From Cryobacterium sp. CG_9.6 (lineage in GTDB: Bacteria > Actinomycetota > Actinomycetes > Actinomycetales > Microbacteriaceae): a DNA stretch of 64,000 nt. Where the stretch lies: positions 2,914,001 to 2,978,000 of the forward strand of contig NZ_JARXUZ010000001.1 of NCBI RefSeq assembly GCF_029893365.1, in the 5' to 3' direction. Shown here piece by piece: positions 27,501-37,021 of the stretch. The number at the start of each line of letters is the position of its first letter. Within the stretch, counting starts at the first letter, position 1. Below the pieces are notes generated by a model, which was not told the origin of the DNA, searched no databases, and saw only the letters and a list, made by a program, of their open reading frames with translations. The position numbers and the translations under genes are program-made.

Positions 27501-28703
27501 ATGGAACGCACCGAGCTCGTCGAGCTGCTTTCGCCCGAAGGATTACGCCTGCTGGACTCCCTTCCGCCCTATGACACCATCGACGTCGTGCGTGTGGTGA
27601 GCGAGCTGCGCAAGGCGGGCCATGCACCGGGTCTCGTGGCGGCAGCACTCAGTCAGTCCCGGTTGCGCGCGAAGGCCGGTGCCAAGTTTGGCGAGTTTGC
27701 CAGCCGCATGCTCTTCACCGAGGCCGGGCTTGAGCAGGCCACTCGCCTGCGCGTCGCGGCCCTGCACGCCGGCCGGTTTGCCGCCCTGCGCCCGGGTCTC
27801 GGCCGGGCACCCCGCATCGTGGACCTCGGCTGCGGTATCGGCGGCGACGCCATGGCCATGGCCGCAATCGATCTCGACGTGACGGCCGTTGATGCCGACG
27901 AGGTTACCGCCACCGTGGCCAGCTACAACCTGGCTCCGTTCCCGCAAGCGAGCGTGCAGCACTCCCCCGCCGAAGAGGTCTCTCTCGACGATTTTGACGC
28001 CGCCTGGCTCGACCCGGCCCGCCGCACTGGTGGCCACACCAACACCTCCCGCATCACCCGCCCCGAGGACTACTCCCCCTCCCTGGACTGGGCCTTTGGC
28101 CTAGCCACACGGATGCCCGTGGGCGTGAAACTCGGGCCGGGTCACGATCGCGATCTCATCCCGGTGGAAGCCGAGGCGCAGTGGGTGTCGGTGGAGGGCC
28201 AACTCGTGGAGATGGGCCTCTGGTTCGGCGCTCTCGCTCGCGACGGCATCCGTCGGTCGGCCCTGCTCCTCACCGCCACGGGAGCCGTGGAAATGACCGC
28301 AACGGCGGACAGTGATGATGCCCCGGTGGGCGAACTCGGCAACTATGTCTACGAGCCGGACGGCGCCGTCATTCGAGCTCGGTTGATCGGCGATCTGGCT
28401 CGCACGCTGGGGGCGGAGATGCTGAGCGAGGGAATTGCGTACCTCACGGCCCCAACGCTGGTGCACACACCGTTTGCGAGCGCGTTTCGCGTGCTGGAGG
28501 CGCTCCCGGTGGACGAGAAGAAGCTCCGGCTGGCGTTGCAGGAGCGACGCATCGGCACGCTGGAGATCAAGAAACGCGGTGTGGACGTGGACCCGGCCAC
28601 GCTGCGCACCCGCCTGAAGCTCAAGGGACCGGAATCGGCCACCCTCATTCTTACCCGCGCCGCCGGCCACCGTGTTGCGCTGCTCGTGGAGCGCGTGCGC
28701 TAG
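27501..28703 (+). CDS. Class I SAM-dependent methyltransferase with THUMP-like domain
   Basis: This 400-residue protein has the SAM-binding motif I IVDLGCGIGGDAMAMA (about residues 112-127), motif II acidic VTAVDADE and a catalytic-type stretch AAWLDPARR. The N terminus (LLSPEGLRLLDSLPPYD, VVSELRKAGHAPGLVAAAL) and the C-terminal part (LEIKKRGVDVDPATLRTRLKLKG) match the actinobacterial THUMP-like methyltransferases, presumed RNA-modifying. The substrate is unknown. The gene is divergent from groES. Confidence 0.85.
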   Translation: MERTELVELLSPEGLRLLDSLPPYDTIDVVRVVSELRKAGHAPGLVAAALSQSRLRAKAGAKFGEFASRMLFTEAGLEQATRLRVAALHAGRFAALRPGLGRAPRIVDLGCGIGGDAMAMAAIDLDVTAVDADEVTATVASYNLAPFPQASVQHSPAEEVSLDDFDAAWLDPARRTGGHTNTSRITRPEDYSPSLDWAFGLATRMPVGVKLGPGHDRDLIPVEAEAQWVSVEGQLVEMGLWFGALARDGIRRSALLLTATGAVEMTATADSDDAPVGELGNYVYEPDGAVIRARLIGDLARTLGAEMLSEGIAYLTAPTLVHTPFASAFRVLEALPVDEKKLRLALQERRIGTLEIKKRGVDVDPATLRTRLKLKGPESATLILTRAAGHRVALLVERVR

Positions 28704-28718
28704 ACCTGTTTGCCTAGG

Positions 28719-29123
28719 TCAGGCCAGAACCACCTGGGTGACGTAGAGAAACCAGCCGACGGCGAGCACGGTACCCACAACACCGGCCACAAGACCGCTC
28801 ATCCACAGCACCTTGGCGCGGTACTCCAGAGTGCGCGCGATCAGGGCCAGAATGATGGCGGCCACCGAGACGAAGATGCCCCAGACGCCGATGATTCCGA
28901 GCAGCAGACCCACGAGCCCACACACCAGCGACGTGAGGGAGAGCCGTCGACGGGTGGTGTGCGTGTGCACTTCCGCGTCGGTGAAGACGTAGGGCACCCA
29001 CTCCGTGGGCGCGGTCATCGTGGATTCCCACGCGAGTTCACCGCCGGACGGTGCCGGCCTGCGCGTGTGGTCAACCCGGTAATCGTCGTCGACCGCGTCA
29101 GCGTCGCGGTGAGCTCCGTTCAT
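28719..29123 (-). CDS. DUF4190-like membrane protein
   Basis: This 134-residue protein has an acidic, His/Arg-containing N-terminal 60 residues and two hydrophobic segments (SLTSLVCGLVGLLLGIIGVWGIFVSVAAIILALIA and MSGLVAGVVGTVLAVGWFLYV). The two-helix hairpin with a short basic turn is the pattern of DUF4190 proteins. It is the first-listed of three related genes in a row (28.7-30.1 kb). Function unknown. Confidence 0.65.
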   Translation of the reverse strand: MNGAHRDADAVDDDYRVDHTRRPAPSGGELAWESTMTAPTEWVPYVFTDAEVHTHTTRRRLSLTSLVCGLVGLLLGIIGVWGIFVSVAAIILALIARTLEYRAKVLWMSGLVAGVVGTVLAVGWFLYVTQVVLA

Positions 29124-29153
29124 TGCAGTCCTCCGTGGTGCCTCGTGCGTGAA

Positions 29154-29612
29154 TCAAAAGTTGTCGTAGTCGTACGCGCTGCCGAGGGAAAAGAGCAGCC
29201 CCCACAGCACAAAACTCACAATCATGAGCCCCACACCAATGAAACCGGTGATGATTCCGGTGAGCCAGAAGCCTTTCGCTGCGGTCTCTCGCTTCTTGCC
29301 GAGGAAGCCCAACACGATTCCGGCCACCGGGAACAGTAGCCCGAGGAATCCGCCAACAAAGGGAATGATGGCGATGGGCGAACCGATCACGCCGATGACA
29401 CCAGCGATCAGAGCCAGGATGCTCAGTATCGGCGACTTCTTCAGGGCCGCCCCCGCGTATGGCTGTGACTGATAAGGAGTGGCCGGCGCTCCGTAGGCGG
29501 CAGCAGGTGGCGCGACGGGCGGCACCTCGGGGACTTGGGGCACGTCGGGGACCTGAGGCACCTCGGGCAACTGGGGAACGTCGGGGACCTGCGGGGTCGT
29601 GGGGTCACTCAT
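29154..29612 (-). CDS. DUF4190-like membrane protein with PQVPEVP repeats
   Basis: This 152-residue protein has an N-terminal ~35 residues that are a proline/valine repeat (PQVPDVPQLPEVPQVPDVPQ), probably extended and cytoplasmic. Next comes a linker rich in Ala, Tyr and Pro, then three hydrophobic segments (SILALIAGVIGVIGSPIAI, GGFLGLLFPVAGIVLGFLG, GFWLTGIITGFIGVGLMI). The ending GSAYDYDNF is acidic and aromatic. It is a paralogue of its neighbours; function unknown. Confidence 0.65.
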   Translation of the reverse strand: MSDPTTPQVPDVPQLPEVPQVPDVPQVPEVPPVAPPAAAYGAPATPYQSQPYAGAALKKSPILSILALIAGVIGVIGSPIAIIPFVGGFLGLLFPVAGIVLGFLGKKRETAAKGFWLTGIITGFIGVGLMIVSFVLWGLLFSLGSAYDYDNF

Positions 29613-29675
29613 GGCGTTGGTTCCTTTTCACTTGGTGCGGGAGCTGATGGTGCGGGTGCTGCGGCAGCCGGATGA

Positions 29676-30056
29676 CTACAAGCCCGGCGGGCGCATCTCC
29701 GGGTTCGACGCCAGAGCCAGGAAGGACAGTGTGAGGATGATGCCCGCGATGATGCCACCGATTAATCCGACATAGCCGAGCACCAAGCCGGCGATCGCAA
29801 GGCCACGCCCCTTCTCCCCGGTCTTCTTGATCTGCGACAGCGCAATGTGGCCGCAGATAATGGCCGCGAGCGAGACCACAAAGGCACTGACAAACGACAC
29901 GATCGCCAGCACATTGAAGGTGTCGGGGCCGGGCCCTGCCGGCTGACCGGAGACCGGACGCGGCGGGGCATACCCGGGTACGGGCTGCGCACTGACGGGC
30001 GCCGCTGGCGAACCCAGCGGGTTGGCCGGGGGAACGCTGTTGGTGGGATCAGACAT
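29676..30056 (-). CDS. DUF4190 domain membrane protein
   Basis: This 126-residue protein has a Pro/Ala/Gly-rich N terminus (residues 1-45), then a clear DUF4190 hairpin: NVLAIVSFVSAFVVSLAAIICGHIALSQIKKTGEKGRGLAIAGLVLGYVGLI. The central CGHIALSQIKKTGEKGRGLAIAG is the family signature. This is the most canonical of the three neighbouring copies. It sits 82 nt downstream of tsaD. Confidence 0.8.
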   Translation of the reverse strand: MSDPTNSVPPANPLGSPAAPVSAQPVPGYAPPRPVSGQPAGPGPDTFNVLAIVSFVSAFVVSLAAIICGHIALSQIKKTGEKGRGLAIAGLVLGYVGLIGGIIAGIILTLSFLALASNPEMRPPGL

Positions 30057-30138
30057 GTGAGACCTCCTCAGAAAAAAGACACGTAGAAGCTGTCCCAGAA
30101 TATCGCGCTCTGCAGAATTTAGCTCGGTGAGACGCCAT

Positions 30139-31206
30139 TTATGCTTGGATTTCGCTCACCGGAAGCGTGGAATCCGCCCCGAAATCCAGCGATGACGGTT
30201 CGTGTCCGGCCATGATGAGCTGGGCTCCGAGCGCCGCGATCATGGCGCCGTTGTCGGTGCACAGCGAGAGGGGCGGGATGCGCAGCACGATGCCCGCGGC
30301 ATCCGTTCGTTCGGTGGCGACCTCGCGCAAACGCCGGTTGGCGATCACGCCACCCCCGAGCAACAGACGAGGCACGTCGTAGGCCACGCACGCCGCCACG
30401 GCCTTGGTGAGCAGAATGTCCACGACGGCCTCCCGAAAACTTGCCGCCACATCGTTGATGGGTACCGGCTGTCCGGCATCCTCGTGCTGTTCAACCCAAC
30501 GCGCAACGGATGTCTTGAGCCCCGAGAAAGAGAAGTCGTAACGGTGCTCCGCCATGTCTTTCTGCTTGCTGAGTCCCCGCGGAAAGCGGATGGCGGTGGG
30601 GTCACCCGTGAGGGCGGCGGCATCGATGTGCGGGCCGCCGGGATAGGGCATGCCGAGGATGCGGGCCACCTTGTCGAAGGCCTCCCCCGCGGCGTCGTCG
30701 ATGGTCTCCCCCAGCAGTTCGACATCACTCGTGAGGTCACGCACGAGCAGCAGCGAGGTATGGCCGCCGGAGACGAGCAGGGCAATGGTGGGGTATTCGA
30801 GGGGTTCCTCGGCGTCGTCGGCCCCGGTGCGCAGCAGATCGGCGCCCACGTGACCCACGAGGTGGTTGACGGCGTAAATAGGCTTGTCGAGGGCCAGGGC
30901 GAGGGCCTTCGCGGCGCCGACGCCCACCATGAGCGCCCCGGAGAGCCCTGGACCGCTCGTGACGGCGATGGCGTCCACGTCTTCGAGGCGAATTCCGGCC
31001 TCGGCGACCGCCGCGGTGATGGCCGGAACGAGCTCGTCGAGGTGCGCCCGGGCAGCGACCTCGGGAACAACACCGCCGTAGCGGGCGTGTTCGTCCATGG
31101 AACTCGCGATGGTGTTGGAGAGCAAACGCGTGCCGCGCACAATGCCGATGCCGGTCTCATCGCAGGACGTTTCGATGCCGAGCACGAGGGGTTCGGTGCG
31201 GTTCAT
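30139..31206 (-). CDS. tsaD: tRNA N6-adenosine threonylcarbamoyltransferase TsaD
   Basis: This 355-residue enzyme transfers threonylcarbamoyl to A37 of ANN-decoding tRNAs (t6A), working with TsaB and TsaE. It carries [14 protein letters not shown] at the N terminus, [19 protein letters not shown] with the metal-binding His pair, [13 protein letters not shown], and the ATP-binding [15 protein letters not shown] followed by [10 protein letters not shown]. It is last in the co-oriented tsaE-tauE-tsaB-rimI-tsaD run. Confidence 0.97.
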   Translation of the reverse strand: MNRTEPLVLGIETSCDETGIGIVRGTRLLSNTIASSMDEHARYGGVVPEVAARAHLDELVPAITAAVAEAGIRLEDVDAIAVTSGPGLSGALMVGVGAAKALALALDKPIYAVNHLVGHVGADLLRTGADDAEEPLEYPTIALLVSGGHTSLLLVRDLTSDVELLGETIDDAAGEAFDKVARILGMPYPGGPHIDAAALTGDPTAIRFPRGLSKQKDMAEHRYDFSFSGLKTSVARWVEQHEDAGQPVPINDVAASFREAVVDILLTKAVAACVAYDVPRLLLGGGVIANRRLREVATERTDAAGIVLRIPPLSLCTDNGAMIAALGAQLIMAGHEPSSLDFGADSTLPVSEIQA

Positions 31207-31207
31207 A

Positions 31208-31711
31208 TCAGACCTCGCTGATGTCGGTTGTGGCGAGCGCAGCGGTGGGCTCGGGGATCTGCAGACGCATCACAAGGGCGTCCACGTTGTCGGGCTGGTA
31301 GTACCCGCGGCGGATGCCGAGCTCCTCAAACCCCAGGGACCGATACAGCCCCTGAGCGGAGGGGTTATCGGCTCGCACCTCAAGAAAGACCTGCCGGGAG
31401 CCGCGCGCATGCGCCTCGGCAATGAGGCGCAGCATGAGAACGCGACCGAGGCCACGCCCGCGCACCGCGGCGGACACCCCGATGGTCTGAATATCACCCT
31501 CGGTGGCGCCCCGCGGTGCGAGCAGACCCGCATAGGCCTGAATGTTCGTGGGTTCGTCGGGGGGAAACGCAACCAGGTAGTAGCAGGCGGGGTCGGCAAC
31601 ATCCCGGGCCATCATCTCCGTTGACCAGGCATCGTTGTCGAAGATGCCCGTTTCGAGCACCATGATCGCGTCAACATCCGCTTCGGTCGCTCGGCGCAGT
31701 TGCCAGGTCAC
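31208..31711 (-). CDS. rimI: Ribosomal protein S18-alanine N-acetyltransferase RimI
   Basis: This 167-residue GNAT enzyme carries the acetyl-CoA binding motif [20 protein letters not shown], then [30 protein letters not shown], the RimI pattern for acting on N-terminal amino groups. The position between tsaB and tsaD is the standard bacterial context. It begins immediately after the tsaB stop and ends one base before tsaD. Confidence 0.93.
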   Translation of the reverse strand: MTWQLRRATEADVDAIMVLETGIFDNDAWSTEMMARDVADPACYYLVAFPPDEPTNIQAYAGLLAPRGATEGDIQTIGVSAAVRGRGLGRVLMLRLIAEAHARGSRQVFLEVRADNPSAQGLYRSLGFEELGIRRGYYQPDNVDALVMRLQIPEPTAALATTDISEV

Positions 31712-32344
31712 TCAGCTCACCCGCTTGCGCCCGTTGGGCATGGTGACATCGGGCGACCGGAGGTACAGCGGGGCGTCGGCCGCGAAGGGTAGCCCGGCGG
31801 CGAAGGAGAACTCAGCGACCATACCGAGGTCACCGGCCGAGACCGTTGCCGCGTCCAGACGCGCCAGAGCCACGTGCTCAAAAGACGTCTCGAGCAGCTC
31901 AGCAGGCTTGGCGAGACCGGGTGCGCCGATGCGACGAGGCACACCGTGAGCATCCGCTTCACTGTAGGCCGACCAGTACACCTCACGCCGGCGCGCATCG
32001 GTGACCACGAGAAGAGGACCCTGATGGCCGCTGTGATAGGCGCCGAAGGCGACGGCATCGTGACTGACCACTGGCACCAGGGGTTTACCGGCGCCAAGTG
32101 CAAAAACGCGAGCGGCGGCAATGCCCACGCGGAGGCCCGTGAAAGGGCCGGGGCCCATGCCACCCACCACACCGGAGAGGTCGTGGGCCGTGATCCCCGC
32201 CTCGTCGAGGCATTCTCGAATCATGCCACCGATCACCTCGGCGTGGCGCATGGTGTCAGCCTCACGGCGTTCGCTGATCACCCCGCGATCGAGGTCAACG
32301 ACGGCCACACTCGTGCCGGCAGAGGTATCAATGGCCAGAAGCAC
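31712..32344 (-). CDS. tsaB: tRNA threonylcarbamoyladenosine biosynthesis protein TsaB
   Basis: This 210-residue ASKHA-fold protein is inactive as a kinase and serves as the TsaD partner in t6A synthesis. It begins LLAIDTSAGTSVAVVD, contains the signature GVVGGMGPGPFTGLRVGIAAARVFA and lacks the TsaD metal histidines. The start codon is GTG, 2 nt after the TauE/SafE gene stop. Confidence 0.95.
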   Translation of the reverse strand: MLLAIDTSAGTSVAVVDLDRGVISERREADTMRHAEVIGGMIRECLDEAGITAHDLSGVVGGMGPGPFTGLRVGIAAARVFALGAGKPLVPVVSHDAVAFGAYHSGHQGPLLVVTDARRREVYWSAYSEADAHGVPRRIGAPGLAKPAELLETSFEHVALARLDAATVSAGDLGMVAEFSFAAGLPFAADAPLYLRSPDVTMPNGRKRVS

Positions 32345-32346
32345 TG

Positions 32347-33228
32347 CTAGCCCTTCACACGTGGAGTGCGTGCGGTGCGCTTCTGGCGTCGGGCGCGCTT
32401 CTCGCGCGGGGCGCGATCCTTGCGCTGCGCTTTCACAGCCTTCACCGAGAGCTGGAGTGCAGCCACCAGGAGCAGCGCGGCAAACAGAATGCTGGACACG
32501 CGCGGCGACATGAGAAGCGCGAGCTGAACACCGGGAACGGATGCCGCGACAGCAGCGATACCCACCACGACGCCGGCACGGAGATCCACCACGTGGCCGC
32601 GCAGATTGGCGATGGTGCCCACGATCCCGGTGGGGATCAGTACGAGGAGGGACGTGCCCTTGGCGATGAGGTCACTGACCCCGAAGATGGCCACCAGGGC
32701 CGGCACGGCAATCACGCCACCGCCGATACCAAAGAGGCCGGAGGCGATACCCATGATGAGGCCCAGGGCAATGTAGCCGAAGATGACGGGTACGCTCAGG
32801 TCTACCTCGGCACCACGCTCGGGAACGAGGAGCACCATGCGAACGGCCACGAGGAGCATGAGCACGATGAACATCCAACGCAGCCACACCAGAGGAATGC
32901 GACGCAGCAGCATGCTGCCGATTACCGCGCCGACAACGGCACCGGCGGCAATGATGCCGGCGGCCGCGAGGTCGATCTGATCGTTGTAGTAGTAGGTGAG
33001 AGATCCCACGAGGGCGGTGGGAATGATGGCCACGAGAGAGGTGGCACCGGCCCGGCGCTGATCCATGTGCACGAAGGTGATGAGCAGCGGAACCATGATG
33101 ATACCGCCACCCACACCGAAAGCGCCGGATAGCAGCCCCCCGATCACACCGATGATCGCGAGCGCAATCCAGTAGCGTGCACCCCTGCGGGGTTTCACGG
33201 AATCTATCGATGCAGTGTCGTCAGCCAT
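32347..33228 (-). CDS. Sulfite exporter TauE/SafE family membrane protein
   Basis: This 293-residue protein has eight hydrophobic helices in two repeats, each with the glycine-rich motif GAFGVGGGIIMVPLLITF (N-terminal) and GLFGIGGGVIAVPALVAIFG (C-terminal) that defines TauE/SafE proteins, exporters of sulfite, sulfoacetate or related organosulfur anions. The C-terminal 30 residues are strongly basic (QRKDRAPREKRARRQKRTAR). It is inserted between tsaB and tsaE and has its own leaderless-type promoter. Confidence 0.9.
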   Translation of the reverse strand: MADDTASIDSVKPRRGARYWIALAIIGVIGGLLSGAFGVGGGIIMVPLLITFVHMDQRRAGATSLVAIIPTALVGSLTYYYNDQIDLAAAGIIAAGAVVGAVIGSMLLRRIPLVWLRWMFIVLMLLVAVRMVLLVPERGAEVDLSVPVIFGYIALGLIMGIASGLFGIGGGVIAVPALVAIFGVSDLIAKGTSLLVLIPTGIVGTIANLRGHVVDLRAGVVVGIAAVAASVPGVQLALLMSPRVSSILFAALLLVAALQLSVKAVKAQRKDRAPREKRARRQKRTARTPRVKG

Positions 33229-33234
33229 TCGTTC

Positions 33235-33240
33235 AGCCTA
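33235..33240 (-). promoter_or_regulatory. -10 box TAGGCT, leaderless start of tauE/safE gene
   Basis: On the minus strand TAGGCT is followed by GAACGA and the ATG at 33228. It overlaps the tsaE stop codon, giving the tauE-tsaB-rimI-tsaD part an internal promoter. Confidence 0.5.
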
Positions 33241-33768
33241 AGGTGCGGGCCACCCTGCGGCGCGCCACCTCGGCCCGTGGCCGGTGAGTGTCACTGTGCG
33301 GGGCTCGTCGAGATCAAGATCAAGATCGAGATCCGTGTCGGTTGCGGGCGACGCCGCACCGAGAGCCGACTCCACAGCAGATGCGCCCGTGGGTCGCTCG
33401 ATCTCAATGTCCAGCCAGGAATCAGTGATTCCGTCCAGCATGCCGCGACCCCATTCGACCACCACAATAGACCGGGCAAAATCGATGTCGAGGTCGTCGA
33501 GTTCCAGTGCGCTGCCGAGCCGATAGGCGTCCACGTGCACGAGCGGTGGGCCACCCACGGTGCTGGGGTGAGTGCGTGCCAGCACAAACGTGGGGCTCGT
33601 CACCGCCCCGCGCACCGCTAGCCCCGCACCGAGCCCACGCGTGAGAGTGGTCTTACCGGCTCCGAGCGGGCCGGTCAGTACCACCAGGTCACCGGCCTGC
33701 AGGTGCGTGGCGAGGTCGAGTCCGAACCGGTGCATCTCTTCCGGGGTTGCAACCCTGTGCTCGCTCAT
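33238..33768 (-). CDS. tsaE: tRNA threonylcarbamoyladenosine biosynthesis ATPase TsaE
   Basis: This 176-residue ATPase has Walker A TGPLGAGKTTLTRGLG, switch SPTFVLARTH, HVDAYRLGS and Walker B-like IVVVEWGRG, the TsaE pattern. The protein is about 25 residues longer than usual, with a tail containing an acidic Asp-Leu run (TDTDLDLDLDLDE) coded by GATCNN hexamers. ATG at 33768 overlaps the acpS stop by 4 nt; an in-frame start at 33795 is less likely. Confidence 0.93.
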   Translation of the reverse strand: MSEHRVATPEEMHRFGLDLATHLQAGDLVVLTGPLGAGKTTLTRGLGAGLAVRGAVTSPTFVLARTHPSTVGGPPLVHVDAYRLGSALELDDLDIDFARSIVVVEWGRGMLDGITDSWLDIEIERPTGASAVESALGAASPATDTDLDLDLDLDEPRTVTLTGHGPRWRAAGWPAP

Positions 33769-34118
33769 GCGCCCTCGGCCACCACGAAGGCGCACGCCAC
33801 GCCCGCATCGTGCGTCATCGTGACGTGCACGCTGGTGATATTCCGGGCCGCCAGCAGCAGCGCGAGTGCGCCGTGCACCACGAAACCCGGGTTGCCCAGA
33901 TCATCGGAGACGATCTCCATCTCTTGCCAGGTGGTGCCGGCACTTCCACCGAGGGCTTTGATGAGCGCCTCCTTGGCAGCGAAACGCGCCGCCAGAGAGT
34001 GCACGGGCAGACCACGCTCGGCCTCGGTGAACAGTCGCGGGATGAGCCCGGGGGTGCGCTCGACCTGACGCGTGAATCGCGCCAGGTCGACGATGTCGAC
34101 ACCAATACCCCGGATCAT
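33765..34118 (-). CDS. acpS: Holo-[acyl-carrier-protein] synthase
   Basis: This 117-residue enzyme transfers phosphopantetheine from CoA to acyl carrier protein. It has the two family motifs, GVDIVDLARF (metal-binding Asp) and FAAKEALIKALGG (catalytic Glu, Lys). The ending HVTMTHDAGVACAFVVAE is typical. It lies 9 nt downstream of glmS and overlaps tsaE by 4 nt. Confidence 0.95.
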   Translation of the reverse strand: MIRGIGVDIVDLARFTRQVERTPGLIPRLFTEAERGLPVHSLAARFAAKEALIKALGGSAGTTWQEMEIVSDDLGNPGFVVHGALALLLAARNITSVHVTMTHDAGVACAFVVAEGA

Positions 34119-34127
34119 CCGTTCGTG

Positions 34128-35978
34128 CTATTCGACCGTGACGGACTTCGCCAGGTTGCGCGGCTGGTCCACGTCAAGGCCCTTCGCGATGGCCAGTTCC
34201 ATGGCGAACATCTGCAGCGGAACAACGGCGAGCAGCGGCTCGAACAGCGGTGCCGCGAGCGGAATGTGAATCACGGTGTCGGCGAAGGGCAGCACCGCGG
34301 CGTCGCCCACCTCGGCGATGGCGATGATGCGGGCGCCGCGGGCACGAATCTCCTGAATATTGGAGACCACCTTCGGGTGCAGGTGCGCAGAGCCACGGGG
34401 GCTCGGCACCACCACGAACACCGGCTGGCCGGGCTCGATCAGAGCGATCGGGCCGTGCTTGAGCTCGCCGGCAGCGAAGCCCTCGGCGTGAATGTAGGCC
34501 AGTTCCTTGAGCTTCAGCGCACCCTCGAGGGCGATCGGGAAGCCCACGTGGCGACCGAGGAAGAGCACCGCTCGGGTGTCGGACATGTAGCGGGCCAGCT
34601 GGCGAACGGCGTCCTCGGCGAGCAGGGTGGTGGCAATCTTCTCCGGAATGGCCTGCAGCTCGGCAACCTGCTCCTGCTGCTCCGCGTCACTCAGCGTGCC
34701 ACGAACGCGCGCCAGGTGCAGCGCGAAGAGGTAGAGCGCCGAGATCTGAGCCACGAAGGCCTTTGTCGACGCCACGGCCACCTCGGGGCCGGCGTGCGTG
34801 TAGATCACGGCATCGGACTCGCGCGGAATGGTGGCGCCCTGCGTGTTGCAGATGGAGATGGTCTTGGCGCCGAGGGACATGGCATATTTCACGGCCATCA
34901 GCGTGTCCATGGTCTCGCCGCTCTGGCTGATCGAGATCACGAGCGTGTCCGCGGAGAGCACCGGGTCGCGGTAGCGGAATTCGTGGCTGAGTTCCACATC
35001 CACCGGAACCTGCGCCCACTTCTCAATGGCGTACTTGGCGGTCTGTCCGGCGTAGGCGGCCGTTCCGCAGGCGATGATGACGATACGGCGGATGCCCGCC
35101 AGCACGTCGTCCCCGAAAGCAACGAGTTCGGGAACCACCACGTGGCCCTCGTGGATGCGACCGCGCAGCGTGTTGGCCACAGCGTCGGGCTGCTCGGAGA
35201 CTTCCTTGGCCATGAAGCTGGACCAGCCGCCCTTGTCTGACGCGGAGGCGTCCCAGGCAATGTCGAACTCTTCGGTTTCGACACTCACGCCGTCGAAGTC
35301 GGTCACGGTCACGGCATCCGCTGTGATGGTGACGATCTGGTCCTGGCCGATGGCCACGGCGCGGCGGGTGTACTCGACAAACGCTGCAACGTCGGAGCCG
35401 AGGAAGTTCTCGCCGTCGCCGAGGCCGATCACCAGCGGGGAGTTACGGCGGGCACCCACGACGACGCCGGGCTGGTCCTGGTGCACGGCAAGAAGTGTGA
35501 AGGCACCGTCAAGGCGGTTAACGATGGCGCGGAAGGCCTCGCCCAGGTCGCCGACGCGCTGGTATTCGCGGCCGAGCAGGACGGCGGCCACCTCGGTGTC
35601 GGTTTCGCTCAGGAAGGTGTATCCCTCGGCCAAAAGCTCGTCGCGCAGCGGCGCGAAGTTCTCAATGATGCCGTTGTGAATGAGGGCAAGCTTGCCGTTG
35701 TCGCCGAGGTGCGGGTGAGCGTTCTCGTCGGTGGGGCCACCGTGCGTGGCCCAACGGGTGTGGCCGATGCCGGTGGCACCGTTGGTGATCGGGTGCGCCG
35801 CGAGTTCGTCGGCGAGAACCTTGAGCTTGCCGGCGCGCTTCACCGTGGTGAGCGCACCGTCATCGTCAATAACCGCGATGCCTGCTGAGTCATACCCCCG
35901 ATACTCGAGTCTGCGCAGACCGCCCATAAGGACCTCGACGCTTTTACTGTTACCGACATAACCTACGATTCCGCACAT
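34128..35978 (-). CDS. glmS: Glutamine--fructose-6-phosphate aminotransferase (isomerising)
   Basis: This 616-residue enzyme makes glucosamine-6-phosphate, the entry to UDP-GlcNAc and peptidoglycan. The mature N terminus is [10 protein letters not shown] with nucleophile Cys2, which fixes the start at 35978; any longer frame would bury the catalytic Cys. A glutaminase domain (residues ~1-225: [21 protein letters not shown]) is followed by two SIS domains ([13 protein letters not shown]). It ends [13 protein letters not shown]. It pairs functionally with glmM at 48.7-50.1 kb. Confidence 0.98.
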   Translation of the reverse strand: MCGIVGYVGNSKSVEVLMGGLRRLEYRGYDSAGIAVIDDDGALTTVKRAGKLKVLADELAAHPITNGATGIGHTRWATHGGPTDENAHPHLGDNGKLALIHNGIIENFAPLRDELLAEGYTFLSETDTEVAAVLLGREYQRVGDLGEAFRAIVNRLDGAFTLLAVHQDQPGVVVGARRNSPLVIGLGDGENFLGSDVAAFVEYTRRAVAIGQDQIVTITADAVTVTDFDGVSVETEEFDIAWDASASDKGGWSSFMAKEVSEQPDAVANTLRGRIHEGHVVVPELVAFGDDVLAGIRRIVIIACGTAAYAGQTAKYAIEKWAQVPVDVELSHEFRYRDPVLSADTLVISISQSGETMDTLMAVKYAMSLGAKTISICNTQGATIPRESDAVIYTHAGPEVAVASTKAFVAQISALYLFALHLARVRGTLSDAEQQEQVAELQAIPEKIATTLLAEDAVRQLARYMSDTRAVLFLGRHVGFPIALEGALKLKELAYIHAEGFAAGELKHGPIALIEPGQPVFVVVPSPRGSAHLHPKVVSNIQEIRARGARIIAIAEVGDAAVLPFADTVIHIPLAAPLFEPLLAVVPLQMFAMELAIAKGLDVDQPRNLAKSVTVE

Positions 35979-35985
35979 GGGCTTG

Positions 35986-35991
35986 ATTTTA
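35986..35991 (-). promoter_or_regulatory. -10 box TAAAAT, leaderless start of glmS
   Basis: On the minus strand TAAAAT is followed by seven bases (CAAGCCC) and the ATG at 35978. No glmS ribozyme-like leader can exist in this spacing. Confidence 0.55.
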
Positions 35992-35998
35992 GTCGGAC

Positions 35999-36004
35999 TA
36001 AGCT
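35999..36004 (+). promoter_or_regulatory. -10 box TAAGCT, leaderless start of coaA
   Basis: TAAGCT is followed by seven bases and the ATG at 36012. It lies only 7 bp from the divergent glmS -10 box, so the two polymerase sites overlap. Confidence 0.5.
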
Positions 36005-36011
36005 TGGGGGA

Positions 36012-36968
36012 ATGTCCGACCCGATGTTCAGCGTGCGCAATACCGGTCACGCAACCCCCTTCGTGGAGCTTGATCGGGCCGACTGGGCGGCCCTCGCGCC
36101 CACCACCAAACTGCCGCTGAAAGAAACCGAACTCGTGCAATTGCGCGGGCTCGGCGAGCCGCTGGACGTGACCGAGGTAACGGATGTCTACCTCCCGCTG
36201 AGCAGGCTCCTCAACCTTTACGCCGGCGGAGCACGCCAACTTCACCGGGCCACGAGCGACTTTCTGGGCGAACGGGCCCAGCGAACCCCGTTCGTCATCG
36301 GTGTTGCCGGCTCGGTGGCGGTGGGTAAATCCACGGTGGCTCGCCTGCTGCGTGAAATGTTGGCTCGCTGGGACGACACTCCCCGGGTGGAACTCGTCAC
36401 CACCGACGGCTTTCTGTTTCCGAACGCCGAACTCGCCCGCCGCGGCATCATGGATCGCAAAGGTTTTCCCGAGTCGTACGACCGCCGGGCGCTGTTGCGC
36501 TTTGTCAGCGCCATCAAGAGCGGGGCCGCCGAGGTGCGCGCGCCGTTCTATTCACACCTCAGCTACGACATCGTTCCCGACGCACAAATTGTCGTGCGGC
36601 AACCCGACATCCTCATCGTCGAAGGACTCAATGTGCTGCAACCGCCCGGGGCTGGCCACGGTCTGGCAGTGAGCGACCTGTTTGACTTCACCATTTACGT
36701 GGATGCCCGCACGCAGGACATTGCCCGCTGGTACGAGGACCGGTTCCTGAAGCTTCAGCGCGGTGCCTTCGCCAACCCGAAGTCGTATTTTCACCGCTAC
36801 GCCTCGCTCACCCCGGATGAGGCCCGCGCAAAGGCACGCAGCATCTGGACGAGCATCAACGAGCCGAACCTGCTGCAGAACATTCGCCCGACCCGATCCC
36901 GTGCCACGCTGGTGCTGCGCAAGGACCCGACCCACCTCGTCTCCACGGTGCTGCTGCGGAAGGTGTGA
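36012..36968 (+). CDS. coaA: Type I pantothenate kinase
   Basis: This 318-residue enzyme phosphorylates pantothenate, the first step of coenzyme A synthesis. The P-loop is [17 protein letters not shown], then [28 protein letters not shown] and [11 protein letters not shown], both CoaA signatures. The ending [20 protein letters not shown] is typical. It is monocistronic and divergent from glmS. Both products feed cell-envelope or cofactor synthesis, and acpS, which uses CoA, is just beyond glmS. Confidence 0.96.
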   Translation: MSDPMFSVRNTGHATPFVELDRADWAALAPTTKLPLKETELVQLRGLGEPLDVTEVTDVYLPLSRLLNLYAGGARQLHRATSDFLGERAQRTPFVIGVAGSVAVGKSTVARLLREMLARWDDTPRVELVTTDGFLFPNAELARRGIMDRKGFPESYDRRALLRFVSAIKSGAAEVRAPFYSHLSYDIVPDAQIVVRQPDILIVEGLNVLQPPGAGHGLAVSDLFDFTIYVDARTQDIARWYEDRFLKLQRGAFANPKSYFHRYASLTPDEARAKARSIWTSINEPNLLQNIRPTRSRATLVLRKDPTHLVSTVLLRKV

Positions 36969-37021
36969 TCGGGCCCGATCTCAGGCCGAGCCTGTGTCCG
37001 GGCACTGACCGACGTTCAGCG

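Noticed and set aside
33305..33335. GATCNN hexamer run in tsaE as a phase-variable tract
   Set aside because: Only about four imperfect units. A hexamer keeps the frame, so slippage would only change the number of Asp-Leu pairs.
36967..36980. 14-bp palindrome GATCGGGCCCGATC after coaA as a terminator
   Set aside because: It has no loop and no T-tract, and overlaps the end of the gene. A neighbouring 5-bp stem is too weak to call.
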